Shown here: positions 22,701 to 33,637 of the stretch, piece by piece
Layout: every line of letters starts with the position of its first letter
Position numbering within the stretch: position 1 is the first letter of the stretch
NCBI GenBank assembly: GCA_905178155.1
Contig: CAJINV010000005.1
Location: 7,045,831 to 7,109,830, forward strand
Source: Amoebophrya sp. A120
Lineage: Eukaryota; Sar; Dinophyceae; Syndiniales; Amoebophryaceae
Direction: 5' to 3'
Length of the DNA: 64,000 nt
Made by a program: the position numbers and the translations under genes
The notes under the pieces: generated by a model
What the model was told of the DNA's origin: nothing
What the model saw: only the letters and a program-made list of their open reading frames with translations
Databases searched by the model: none

Positions 22701-25394
22701 AAATTTGCTATAAAATGGATTCTACTACAACTCTATATCAGGTCTGTGACGCGTACCACAGAAAAACGAGTGGTCAGCAGAAGCAAGATGATAGCTCCCC
22801 AAGTTCAGCCGCCCCGTGGGGCAAGTTTCAACATGGACAGCATTCAGTGGGCGGTGCAACAGGCGGTAGTACTACACAAAATACAGGCATGCCCTTTGGG
22901 TTCGCAACCGTAGTAGCGGCGGCCGCTACACATCAGAAACAAGACCAGCAGAACAATGCGAACAAACAGGAACCACAACTTGCTTTTGACTCCCTGCTTC
23001 GTAGCAATTTGCTGCAGGTTGAGTACGAATACGGAGCGGTTAGTAGTGCCGAACATAATTCCGGTGACGAGAGCCCTACTAGCCCGCAAAACGAAAACAA
23101 GAACCACTACAACGAGCATCATCTCAAAATCCGCAAAATTCTCGTGCCGGTTTGGTTGTTGAAAGAGGTTCTGACCACCCAGGAGATCTACCTGTTCTCG
23201 AAAACGCAGATCCACACGATACTCTGCTTGCTGCCGATTGCAAGCGAACTTCCTTCGCAAGAACAGCAGAGTAAGTTGCGTACAAGCAGCACAACCGGAA
23301 GCGGAAGTTCGACGCTCGGATACGCGGATATTTTGCAATTTCTCTTCCTCACCGAGATTTGCGCAGAAGAATTCTTCACTTTGAACAGCCAAGGACAGCT
23401 GCAGTTTTCCACTTCGAATGGTAACAAGCGGTTTGCGATGCACAACGACAGTCAACAGAGTGGTCCCAACAAGGCGGTATCGATCAACGCGCCGTTGATT
23501 AGGTCCACAGCGGTGGGGAACGCGATGGCGAACGGAGAGGGTGCGACGTCGAATAACGGCGCAAATGGAGGGATGACGTCGAGTGGTAATGCCGCGATCA
23601 TGAGTCAACCAGTCGTGCAGAACGTCCAATTAACCGAGCAGAAGCAGCAACAGGAGATTCTGGAACGGGACATCTTGCAATTGAACTTCAACAAGAAATT
23701 TATCGACATTGAAACCTTGCTGCAACTTCGGGAACAGTTGGAAGCCTGTTTTATTTCGATGGGAACCACCAGCGATGGTGGTGGTACGTCAACTACCGCC
23801 GGGCTCATCTCGCAAGAAAAGCAGAAACTGTTAGCCAAAGCGGAGGTGCGGGGCTTCATCGCACAGGCGCCGTTTTACAGTGTGCTGTCGGAAGAACAGA
23901 GCGGGGCCGCGGGGATTTCTAATACAGTTGTACCGCAAGATATCCAGGAAAAAAAGTGTGTAAAAAGTGTAACTTTGTAGGAAGAGCAGCTTTGTTGCTG
24001 CATCACAAATTATCTTTGCATTACAGAAAAAACCTGTCATGCGCAGCTAGTATGTGAAAACACGTATGAAACACGGCTATGAAGATGCACTTCCAGCATG
24101 ACAAGTGTATACTGTTTTGCAGTTTCTGCATCACAGATTGACACTTACACAGTTTTTCTCTTGCATACAAGATCAGAAGGACATGGAGATTCTCTGGGCC
24201 GATTTTGTCAAAGAGGAGTTGCAACGGTTGTGGGAGTTTCGACAAAGTTCCTGCTTCGCAGAATACGAATTTGTGGCGCAGATGGCAACATCCTCGGGTG
24301 TGTTGCTGAACGTGGATACAAGTGGCAGCGATGACGTTGACGAACAAAGCAACTGCTTGTGGAAGAGGATACAGGAGAAGATAAACGCCCCTTCGTCATC
24401 GACGTCTTCTAGCCCACTAAGCTACACAGATTTCGTCTCCCAAAGCCTCTTCCACAGCAAGAACATCTTCAAGGGCGGTAGCAAAATCGGGGAAGGAGCT
24501 GCGGGACAGGAACACGACGGTGAACAAGGAACAAAAATCACACAACGATATCAGGAGAACAAACTCGCCGATCTTTACAACACGTTTCTCGCCTTGGCGC
24601 CGTCTTTGGCGAAAACAAATCCAAGAGGAGGTGAGGACGATCATTACGCCTCGTCGCCGGAGCACGGTGGAATAGCAGATCCATTTGCGCTATCAAATGC
24701 AAAAACGTCTGGGTCTGGAAGAATGCAACTTGTGATGCTGCGTTTGGATGTCTAAAAAATTTGTGTTGCATGAGCAGCAAAAGGATTCTAATTTTTGCTA
24801 CGCGGAGAGGGTTTTTGTCATGCAGAATAGGCATCAAGAATCCCTCATAAAACCTGTGATGCTAGGGCATGCATCACAGACATCATGTCTCATGCAAACC
24901 GTGCATGATAAGGCTCAGAATCTTCCAGACCCAGACACCTTTGCATTTGATATGCGCAGCGGTTTCTCAACAAGAACGGCTCTACTGCGCTGAGTCAGAG
25001 CGAGTTCATGCAGAACGGCATGACAAACCCCAATGCTGGAACTACGAGAAGGATGTCGATTGGCGCGGGCCAGCGGCGAGGCAGTCTGCTAGGTGGGAAA
25101 AACAACAACAATTTGACGCAGGACCATGACGATCTCCTGTTAGACGCAGCTTCTACTTCCGGTACCGCAACAAACACAACCGCGACTGGTGGGCAACGGC
25201 GGGGGTCTATGGGAATGTTGGACCAGGGAAGAAGGGTGAGCGTTGGCGGGGTGAATAATTCCCTGTCGTTGATGCAGGGTGGAGGTGGAGCTGCTGGTGG
25301 GCAGCACGGGCAGCAGCAGTTTCAGAATGGAGGTGGTCGAAGACAGTCGGCCGGTTTGATTTCGACGGCCAGGAGAGGGTCAATGCACTCGTGA
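19733..25394 (+). CDS. Large EF-hand protein, function unknown
   Basis: Exons 19733-20313, 20589-21441, 21606-21959, 22106-22579, 22742-23940, 24173-24690 and 24958-25394. After removal of the introner at 21442 the sequence reads DEESSGLLPFTEVFQLLNARLL, a textbook EF-hand loop (acidic at 1, 3 and 12, Gly at 6, Leu at 8). After removal of the one at 24691, NKNGSTALSQSEFMQ forms a second, weaker loop. Other parts: a charged predicted helix (LQKQVLEVEELEREKELKDQ), a long helical stretch (YENELSDTAKSLHSIREQFL), Ser/Gly/Asn-rich linkers, and a C-terminal tail with repeated RRGS/RRMS motifs that look like basophilic kinase sites. Likely a calcium-binding scaffold. I do not recognise the family as a whole. 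Confidence 0.7.
20314..20583. repeat. Family A introner in EF-hand gene
   Basis: Reverse orientation; perfect AATGC duplication. Joins RTYNA to GQGDNDL. Confidence 0.92.
21442..21600. repeat. Family B introner inside an EF-hand loop
   Basis: Forward orientation. Flanks TTCCG/ATCTG (3 of 5). Excision of element plus one flank joins LLP to FTEVF and completes a 12-residue EF-hand loop. Confidence 0.9.
21960..22105 (+). other. GT-AG intron of EF-hand gene
   Basis: GTACAC to GATGCAG, phase 0; joins AVADAE to VVPHPHQ. Confidence 0.8.
22580..22741 (+). other. GT-AG intron of EF-hand gene
   Basis: GTATAA to TATCAG, phase 0; joins NVVIE to VCDAYHRK. Confidence 0.8.
23941..24167. repeat. Family E introner in EF-hand gene
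   Basis: TATCCAGGAAAAAAAGTGTG against CACAGTTTTTCTCTTGCATA; perfect CAAGA duplication. Joins VVPQ to DQKDMEILW. Confidence 0.9.
24691..24952. repeat. Family A introner in EF-hand gene
   Basis: Forward orientation; perfect TGCGC duplication. Joins ADPFA to QRFLNKNGSTALSQSEF. Confidence 0.92.
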
Positions 25395-27504
25395 GAAGTA
25401 AGTTGCGCGACGTAGTAGAACGTAGTTTGAACTACAACATTTGAATTTATTGACGTGCAAAAAGATTAAAATCAAAAGAAAATGACTAGTGTAGGATATG
25501 AATAGGTTTTTAGTATTAAGTTGAGAGAGTGAAGACAGTGACCACAACATTTGATTTGCTGTAGGAGAAGTAGTTGCGTCGCCATTGCTAGTGTTTACCT
25601 GTATAATTTGAAACATATTTTTCGCTGCAAAAGCTCCACATCCGAAATTACATACCACATCAATTGACCAGTAGGCCAGATTGTGGATCCGAGCGTCATT
25701 TTGCTCGTTGTTCTGGTCCATGTTTCGAAACTCAAGCAAAAAAGTGGCAGCAAATTTTGAGGCTGTCTTGGACTGCTGTATCCGGTATAGCCAGCTACAA
25801 CTTACGGACTTGAACTTGAAGCGATTTCGCTGCACTTGCGGCAGTGCCAAGAGTTATCCACAACTTCTGAGCCGTAGCGAGCGTAAGACTTTGTGTTCCT
25901 GGACGACTGGCGAAGCACGACGTCGCTTCTAGTGGATAAGCGAGAGAAAAGGGAAACTAAATCCCACCTGATCATTTTCGTTATGATCGTCGTAGCGTGC
26001 AAGATTTTCGGCGAACGGTGGGCGTGATGGCGGCGGACTTAATGGCGGCCCGCGCCAAAATGGAAGACGCTTGGCAGCCGCTGGCCGAGAGTGCTGACAA
26101 GTCCGCCGCGAACTACCTGGATGGTTGGGCTCTTGCGGGGGCCCAGTCTACCGGGCCGCGGTTGATGTGGAGCCCGCGCGCGAGCACCACCGCCGCCGCC
26201 CCGCAGTGCGCCGCAGCGGGCGGCGGGCTGGGCCCGGCGTGTCAGAATGCCGCCGCGGGGCCGTGCCGTCTCGCGCGAGGCCCCCCGGGGCGGGCCGTTG
26301 TAGCTGTGTGGCGGGTCGGTGGGTCGATCGTCTCGCCGCTCATCGTTTTGCCAGCCTGCCAGGTGTGGGCGCTTTGGGAGAGCGCGGCCCAACGCGGCCC
26401 CCAGCTCGCGGCGTTGCCACCTGGTGCGGCGACTCGGCGCGCTAGGCGTGGGGGCCCTTGGGTTCGTCTTGTGCCCCGCAGAGAAACGCAAGCCGCGAAA
26501 AGAACGGGCGACGGGGCCCCGGAATTCCTCGGGCGTGGTGGCGCCCCCCGACCTGGCCGGCCCCGTTTGCCGGCATTCAGGCCTCCCTCGTCCCGGCCGC
26601 CCGGGCAAGAAAATGGCGGCGCTCCGCGCCGTTTTTCGTTCGCATCTCGCGCCCGCCTCATGTGTGGGCGCGGGCGGGATGGGTCGCGCGTTTCTTTGCC
26701 CCCCCCGCCTCCCGGTCGGTGGCCCCGCCCCCCAGGCGCCCCGTCCTATTGCTTGGCGCAGCGGGCAGCCCGGGCGGGCCGGCCATGCATTGTGCTACCT
26801 AGATTTTCGCGAGCCTGCCGGCGCCCGCGACGGACCGGTCCTGGGTTGGCTTTATGGATATTCGCTTCCGCGGGCGCAGCCACGAGCGCAGTGTGTGCGT
26901 GGGGTCGCTGCCGCGGTTAATGGCCGAGCTTCCTTCGTTCTTTTTTATCTGGTGGGTCGAACAACAAAACGAAAATCGAGGCTCTTTTGGAATGAGCTTG
27001 ATGTCGATACACATTTCTGGTAGGAGCGAGTTCTCGCGCACGTGTGACGCTTCGCCTTCCCTTGTCAGACGCGCAGTTTTGTCTTGGCGACCCAAGGTGG
27101 CAACTTTGGTCACCTGGTCTCTTGTTTCCACCTGTGTTTCGGGACGGGCGGACGAGATGTTTCTGCTCTTGCATGAAGTTTTTTTGCATTGGTGACAAAG
27201 GCGACGACAAAAAGACAAGTAGATCGAAATCACGTGGCAGCCTGTAGATGTAGTAGAGATCCTTGGTCAAAGATGAGATAACTTGGATCTGCTGGCTACG
27301 ATGATGCAAGTCATCGTCCCCGCAATTAACATGTGTGGCGTGTACTCTGCCCCCGAGGTCTTTAGCGTTTGTGACCAACAATGGCTTCTCGTGCTGGAGA
27401 CCGTCGTGTGTTGGTTCAGATTTTTTGGCTCTGTAGTACGAAAAATGCAGAGTCAGTAGAAGATTAATTTAAGATAGAGACTGAGATACACGAAATCTTC
27501 AAAA
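25395..27504. other. Spacer with second GC-rich island
   Basis: 25395-26000 is ordinary or AT-rich. About 26020-26870 is very GC-rich, with overlapping stop-poor frames on both strands and no recognisable domain. No introner copy seen. Confidence 0.6.
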
Positions 27505-30500
27505 ATGGACACCGCCGCCCGGCGCAAGGAAACTTCGAAGCAGCTGGTGCTCGCTTTTCGGGCGGCTTGTAAGAACAAGCCTCCCCCTCCGCACCAAGCC
27601 GCAAAGACCAGAACGGCCGGACAGCCCATCACTGATGCCTCTACTTCACATGCCAAACAGCCGCACCCATCCGCCGGACTACAGCAGGGTAGTAGTTCTT
27701 ATTTCGACATCCAGGCCTTGCTGCAACACGGCATCCCGCATGCCAACGCACAGGGGATCGCATTGTCCGCCTCCAGTGCCGCAACCGTTGCTGCAACGAC
27801 CGACTTCTATTCGACGGCTTTTAGCTCTGGAGTTCTGGTGCAAGATGAGCGGCCTGCTGGACGTGCAGCCACAGAGGGCACCTCGTCCTGCCCCTCCTCG
27901 TCCTCCTCGAAGAGGCCAATGCTGGTGTCCAACGCAGATGTCCGTGTGGCGGTTTTTCACGCGGTGGAGAAGCGGTTTCTGGAATTGGTTGCAGCTGTTG
28001 AAAATAACAATGGAGTATCCACAGTAAATTTCCTGTACAACACGTACAAACGCCGTTTCTGCATGACAAAACTTGGCTTCGATCCTAGTTTAGCATGACA
28101 AGTTTGACCCTCCAAATTGGTGAAGTTTGTGATGCATCCTGTACATGTGCTGGAAATTTGTATTGCATAGGGAGAACTACTAGGAGATGTTGACATCACA
28201 GGAACGGACCACACGGGAAGTTCGAGTGGTCCCGTCTTGAATGAGCAGGACATTAGCACGCTTTGCCTCGCGTTTGGGAAGGAGCAGAGTGTGCTTGAGC
28301 ATAAATTAAGTGAAAAAAATGGTATGGGCACCGCCCTTCGGCCGGCAAAAATCGTGAAGCATCAGCCGTTCTGGGAAGGCGTCAGCAAGTTTTTAGCAGG
28401 CCACTTCCGCAGGCAGCATCTGAGTTGTAGTAGAAACGTGGCAAATTCAGATACGATATGCATGGCAAAAGTATCGTACTAGCATCAATTGCATTACAAA
28501 TTTGTCCATCTGGAAAAAAATGGAATTTGTCATGCTAATTCACCTAAAAAGGTGTATTTGCCATGCCTGATAGCAATTACTACGAGTGCGATACTTTTGC
28601 ACAGGATATACGACCTCGGAGTTTTTCACCCCCCAGGGGCTGGCATTGACTTTGAACGGTCTGAGCAAGTACTATCAGCAGTGGGAAACTGTTCATGGAA
28701 AGCAGCATGACAAAGGCTCCGGGTTGAAAAGAATCTGCACGCTTTTGGACCCTTTCACCAAGAAATGTTTGGAAACGAAGTGTCTGCAGTTCGCCTTCGC
28801 TGACACAAGAACTACGGGGTCTGCTTGTGTTTCGGCGGGAACATTATATCGTAGAGCAGCACCGAGGAACCACCGTACCGATGCAAAAAATGCTTTCTCC
28901 CAAGCCCACCTGGCGATGATCTGCAATGCTTGGGTCCACCTGGAATTCTCGTTGGACAATTTTGTTCGATTCGCCGAGAGCATCTTTACGTTCAACCGTT
29001 GTAGTGACAAGGCGAGTTGGGGTTCTACTTGCGCAGGACAAAGAAAGAACGAGGACTTCAACGCTTGTTCTCCCACCAACTGGTCTTTCAAAACCACTTG
29101 CGTGGTCCTCAACGCCTGTTGTAAGCTACTGTTTCCGAATTCGCTGGACTTAGACGCTACAGTAGTACACAGTGATTCTGCAGACGACGGGTATAATAAC
29201 ACCAGCGGAGGCTGTACAATAAACAGTGCGAGTGCTTCTACGTCGATGTTGTGTTCCTCCAACAAAAAGGCTCTCCTGGATTTGCGTGAAAACATTTCCC
29301 AATTCTTAACAACCGAGTACATCAACCGGAGATTGTGCGATGAATTGCGGCTACTTCCAGCAGACTACAGGGGTTCTTGTCGACTCGCCGAGTCGGAGGG
29401 AAAACGCCACGCTGACGAATTTTCCGAGCAGCACATTGCCATGTTCTTGCACGCACTTGCAAGGTTTCAGATTGACATTGGAAATAATAATAAAAATAAT
29501 TCGCCCGCGACGAACAAAATAGCGATGGAACTTTTGGCGGATCGATATTGGAAGATCTTTTGTGAAACATGTGGCTTGGAAGGCGAAAACGAAGAAAAGG
29601 ATGGTAATCAAGTAGCTGGTGCCGATCATCAACCCCCTACTACATCAGGAGCCGATATCAATCCTTGCTTCGACCACGAGGACACGAGGAATAAATCTCC
29701 GGTGCGGCTGCGACTGGCAGCAGCCAACGGGAGGCAACCGGATCATGTTGATGGATTGCAAATCAGTCACGGATTCTGCACGGTGGCGCTTGCACTAGCC
29801 CGGTCCGGGATGTTTGATCCGAGATTTCACGACGCTGCGTATTTTTTGACAAGGAAATTCCGCAAAAATACAGGAGGTTGTCATGCGCAGATGCGGCAAG
29901 AACTTGAACCAGTTCGCCTTCATCTTTACTTCCAAGAACCCCAACACCTGGTGAACTACGTATTTGCGCAGCAGCTGGCGAGATCCCTGAGAGGACGAGG
30001 GAGGGATGGCAACGACGCAAATTATGATTATCCTGCATCAAGTGCAAGAACCACCGATTTCTTCCTGGCGGATCTCGGACGGAGAGAAATGCTTGCGCAA
30101 GAACAGTTGTCTAGACCTTGTGGTGCAACATCAGCCGATAATCGTCGTGCTCAACACGCGCCGGAAGCAGAGCATGAGCAACAGCTTGCTCCCGCGTGGC
30201 TTTCGGTGCAGGGGAAGAGCCAAATTCTTAGCTCGCTGTTTTCCGCTTTCCATTTCAGCGAATCTAGATCTACCACGGCGCCGGGGAGGATGAAGAAGAC
30301 CGCAGCAAGTAATTCTTGTCACTGGACGACGCGGCTTTTACCCAATTGGCCCTTTCACAGCCTGCGCTTTTTCGCGGGGTTGCTGGAAGATAATGTGTCA
30401 CCAGGGCCGGAAGCTGCAAGAAGTAACATTTCACCGAGTTTATCAGGCTCTTTCCAGGCCCCCACTAACTCGTCAACCTTTCAGGCGGAAGTAGCGGAAA

Positions 30501-30661
30501 CAATTTGTAGGATAAAAAGCACTTGTTCTTCGACTTCTGCACAGAGTGAAGATTCTTTTTCTTCAATCAAAAACATGTTTCTTCTCAAGGAAGCGCAAGT
30601 AGCTTTTTACTTTGTTGACATACTCTTGCAGCGACCAGGATGCTTTTCAGAACAAGCGTAA
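27505..30661 (+). CDS. Helical protein, possibly organellar RNA-binding type
   Basis: Exons 27505-28015, 28175-28456 and 28614-30661, joined in frame across two introners. The protein is rich in amphipathic helical units with recurring small/hydrophobic patterns: ISTLCLAFGKEQ, LAMICNAWVHLEFSLDNFVRFAESIF, HIAMFLHALARFQ, HGFCTVALALARSGMFDPRFHDAAYFLTRKF. These resemble the helical repeats of alveolate organellar RNA-binding proteins (heptatricopeptide, RAP or FAST type), but I see no diagnostic RAP domain. Cys is frequent. The family call is a suggestion from pattern only; the gene model is firm. Confidence 0.6.
28016..28169. repeat. Introner, unassigned family
   Basis: TATCCACAGTAAATTTCC against GGAAATTTGTATTGCATA, a loose inverted repeat. 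Flanks TGGAG/GGGAG (4 of 5). Joins VENNNGE to LLGDVDITG. Confidence 0.75.
28457..28608. repeat. Family B introner
   Basis: Forward orientation; perfect TACGA duplication. Joins ANSDT to TSEFFTPQGL in the helical protein gene. Confidence 0.92.
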
Positions 30662-31261
30662 ACGTCATGCGAATCAACGACACGAATACAAGAATAGTAA
30701 GCGCAAATGTCATGATCATTCCTTGACCGGTGCTTTTCAAATCGGTAATACTGTTCGGTTACTGAAATGAAAGATGCTCTTGCTCTTACGCGGACCTCCG
30801 TGCAATCACGATCACGATCATTTTCGTCTTTCACAGCAGCAGCTTCGATTCGACCTGGATCCACCCTTTGGATTTCTAATCGTGAAAAATAGTGTAACAG
30901 CTCCTCATGCTGCTCATGTTTGATCACTGTACTTTTTGAAGATGCGACCGACATGCAAGAAGTAGGACGAGATCCTAAGCCAAAATAAGACACCAGAGTT
31001 CTTTCGCGATCAGTCTGTTTTCATATCAATTTCGGATGCACTACATCCACTTCTACTTTTTCTGCGTATGAGTTTCCCGCTCGGTCTTTTCCTCCACTCG
31101 CCCTCCTTCGGTTCCCTGTCCCAATTTCAACTCCTTCTCACCGAAAGACTAGCCTTCTTCCACCTACTCGTAAGTTGCCTGGACAAGATTTGAGGAACAA
31201 CATTAAGCACCACCAGATCATCATTTTTATACGACCACAAGCACCATAACATAGCAAGATC
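30662..31261. other. Spacer upstream of PNP
   Basis: No supported gene. Short frames on the - strand lack motifs. No introner copy seen. Confidence 0.5.
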
Positions 31262-32565
31262 ATGGCGCCCACCTCCGACAAGAAGGGTACCGCGCACATC
31301 GGTGCGGATATCACTGAGATTGCGGAAATTTGCCTGGTCCCCGGCGACCCGTTACGAGCGAAGTACATTGTGGAGAACTACCTCGAGGATTACAAGCAGG
31401 TCACGTCGGTCCGAAACTGCTTAGGCTACACGGGGTACTACAATGGGGTAAGGCTCTCCGTCGTCGCCTCTGGAATGGGCGCCGCCGGGGCGAGCATTTA
31501 CTTTTCCGAGTTGATCGACTACTACAATGTGAAGGTGTTAATCCGGATTGGGTCGTGTGGAACGCACTTGGCGCCCAAGGTGAAGATATGAATTGCAAAA
31601 GTATCGTACTCGTATGATAAATGCATTACAAATTTTCCCAGCATGAGAAATGAAATTTGTAATGCGGATTTACCTCAAGTCAAAGATTTGTAATGCAAAA
31701 CTTGCATTTATACGAGTGCGATATTTTTGCACAGGATAGAAGATGGGAGATTTGATCTTGGCGATGACGGCAGGGACGGATAGCAAGTACAGGATGACTT
31801 TTATTTTTGTGATGTGCTGGATCTTATTTGATTACGATTAGTAATACGTGCAGTTCGGTATCTTTTACGCATATAGAGATGTACGGGTTTTTATGCGGTA
31901 GTTTTTCATGCGTGTCCTCCTGCAACACAACTACAAAAACACTATGTATAAAATCAGAATGAACCGCACCCGTCTGCTCGACCACGACCATGCCGTATGC
32001 TGTGACTTCGAGCTTCTTAAAACGTGCACCGAATCCTGCGACAAAATTTTAGCCGAGAACGCGAAAATATCCTGTGCAAAAGTATCGTACTCGTATTGCA
32101 CTCATGCATTACAAATCTTTTCCTTGAGGTAGATCATCATTACAAATTTTCTTTCTCATGCTAAGGAAAGTTGTAATGCATTTATATATACGAGTGCGAT
32201 AGTACTTTTGCAGTTCATAGAGAAACGAAAATTACCATGTCGGGAAGATTTTCACCTCGGATTTCTTTTACCACCCGCAGGAACAGACACTCTACCCGCT
32301 GTTGAAAAAGCACAACTACCTCGGGATCGAGATGGAATGCTCCAGTCTCTATGCCTGCGCGAGTGAGCGGAACGCAAGGGCGCTGACCATTTGCACGGTG
32401 ACGGACGAAATTCACTTGGTAGACAACACGGGGCCTAATGCGGCCAGCACGCCGTACAAACTGGAATTTAAGGGGTTGTCTTCTGCGGAGAGGGAACAGA
32501 AATTGCGATCCATGATGCAGATTGCGCTGGATACGGTGGTGAAAACCGTGCACAAGGGGTTGTAA
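31262..32565 (+). CDS. PNP: Purine nucleoside phosphorylase, DeoD type
   Basis: Exons 31262-31586, 31744-31786, 31958-32067 and 32225-32565. Phosphorolysis of purine (deoxy)nucleosides to base and (deoxy)ribose-1-phosphate, cytosolic purine salvage. Family marks: HIGADITEIAEICLVPGDPLRAKYI (phosphate-binding Arg in GDPLRAK), LGYTGYYNG, GSGMG-like ASGMGAAGASIY, LIRIGSCGTH, VKMGDLILAMTAGTDSK, GIEMECSSLYACA (nucleoside-binding MEC), TICTVTDEI (Asp corresponding to the catalytic Asp of DeoD). About 240-250 residues, the family's usual length. The GT-AG intron 31787-31957 joins DSK to MNRTRLLDHDHA. The hexameric NP-I bacterial-type enzyme is also typical of apicomplexan parasites. Confidence 0.95.
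31587..31738. repeat. Family B introner in PNP
   Basis: Forward orientation; perfect GAAGA duplication. Excision gives PKVKMGDLILAM, ungapped against the DeoD core; keeping both flanks would add two residues. Confidence 0.95.
32068..32219. repeat. Family B introner in PNP
   Basis: Reverse orientation; flanks GAAAA/GAGAA (4 of 5). Joins LAENAK to NENYHVGKIFTSDFFY. Confidence 0.92.
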
Positions 32566-33637
32566 GTAACACACTCAACGAGAAGGACCAATTCCAATTC
32601 ATGTTGCTGAAACGCATGATGCGCAGATGATGGAATGTTTGTAACTAAAGCAAGCACATGGCACGACGACTACGATATTAGATACGATTCTTCTATACCA
32701 CGCACAAGCGTTGTGAAAAAAACACGACCTTCGACTTTGTTTTTCACGATTTTTTGAATTAGTGGCAATTACACATAGCGATGGCGCTCATTCGAATTAG
32801 ACTTTTCATTCGAGGGGGAATTTTCTGGTGCAGCAGGGAATTTTTAATGTCGAAACTACAGCTTGTGCTTGTGATTATACGCGAGGACTACTATTGATTG
32901 CAACATGTTGGAATTTCTACGGCGCTGTCACTGATGAACTTGAATAAACCAGAAACGTACGTCAGGGAATACGATTGATGCTCCATCTGCAACAACATGG
33001 ACAGCGCTCTGTGTCCGCGTTGAGTTCTAACGCTAGATGGGTCCTCGCGTCTTCATCGTCGTGGGTAAGTAATCTACTCTAATAACAATCGTCGTAGGAA
33101 ATTTTTCTCGTCTACTTCAGGTGTCTGTTTCATCGCTTTGATGTCGACCTAGTTTGTTGGGTATTTTGTAACTGATCTAGACTCGTTTTTTTCTGTTTGG
33201 GTGATGGCGTTGTCTTCGGCATCTTTGAACTTTTTCGTACCTGCTGTGACAAGGGTACCGCTCGGCATTCTGTTTCATCGTACGTAGTTCCATCATTCTA
33301 AGCTCATATTTCAGCTCCTGGCTCTTTTTGTCGTGGCTTAGGGAGGTCTTTTTCTTTTCATCGTTATACAAAGGGTCGTCGCTCGTGTATCCTAGTGCTA
33401 GTACTGCTCGGTGGTACAGCTTTCTCTCACCAGAAGCCGCTTATTGTCAGGATTCATTTATTTCTCTTTGTGCAACAACTAGTGTTTTTTTCAAGTACTA
33501 TTTTTTTCAAGAGCACAGGAAGCCGGCGCCACGGAACGACCCACAGGAGGGACGGTCCTCCTGCAGTTCCTGACCTATAATTTCTTCTACACCTCCAGCC
33601 TCCTCAGGCACCAGTAGTTCTTCATCCCACTAAGAAA
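32566..33637. other. Spacer between PNP and carboxypeptidase
   Basis: No recognisable gene. AT-rich stretches near 32700-32900 and 33470-33520. Presumed UTRs and promoter. Confidence 0.5.

Noticed and set aside
22844-23629. 261-codon - strand frame opposite the EF-hand gene
   Set aside because: Shadow of the + strand exon, which has domain and splicing support.
26039-26920. Open frames of 140-307 codons in the second GC-rich island
   Set aside because: Same reason: composition effect, no domain, no codon-usage match with neighbouring genes.
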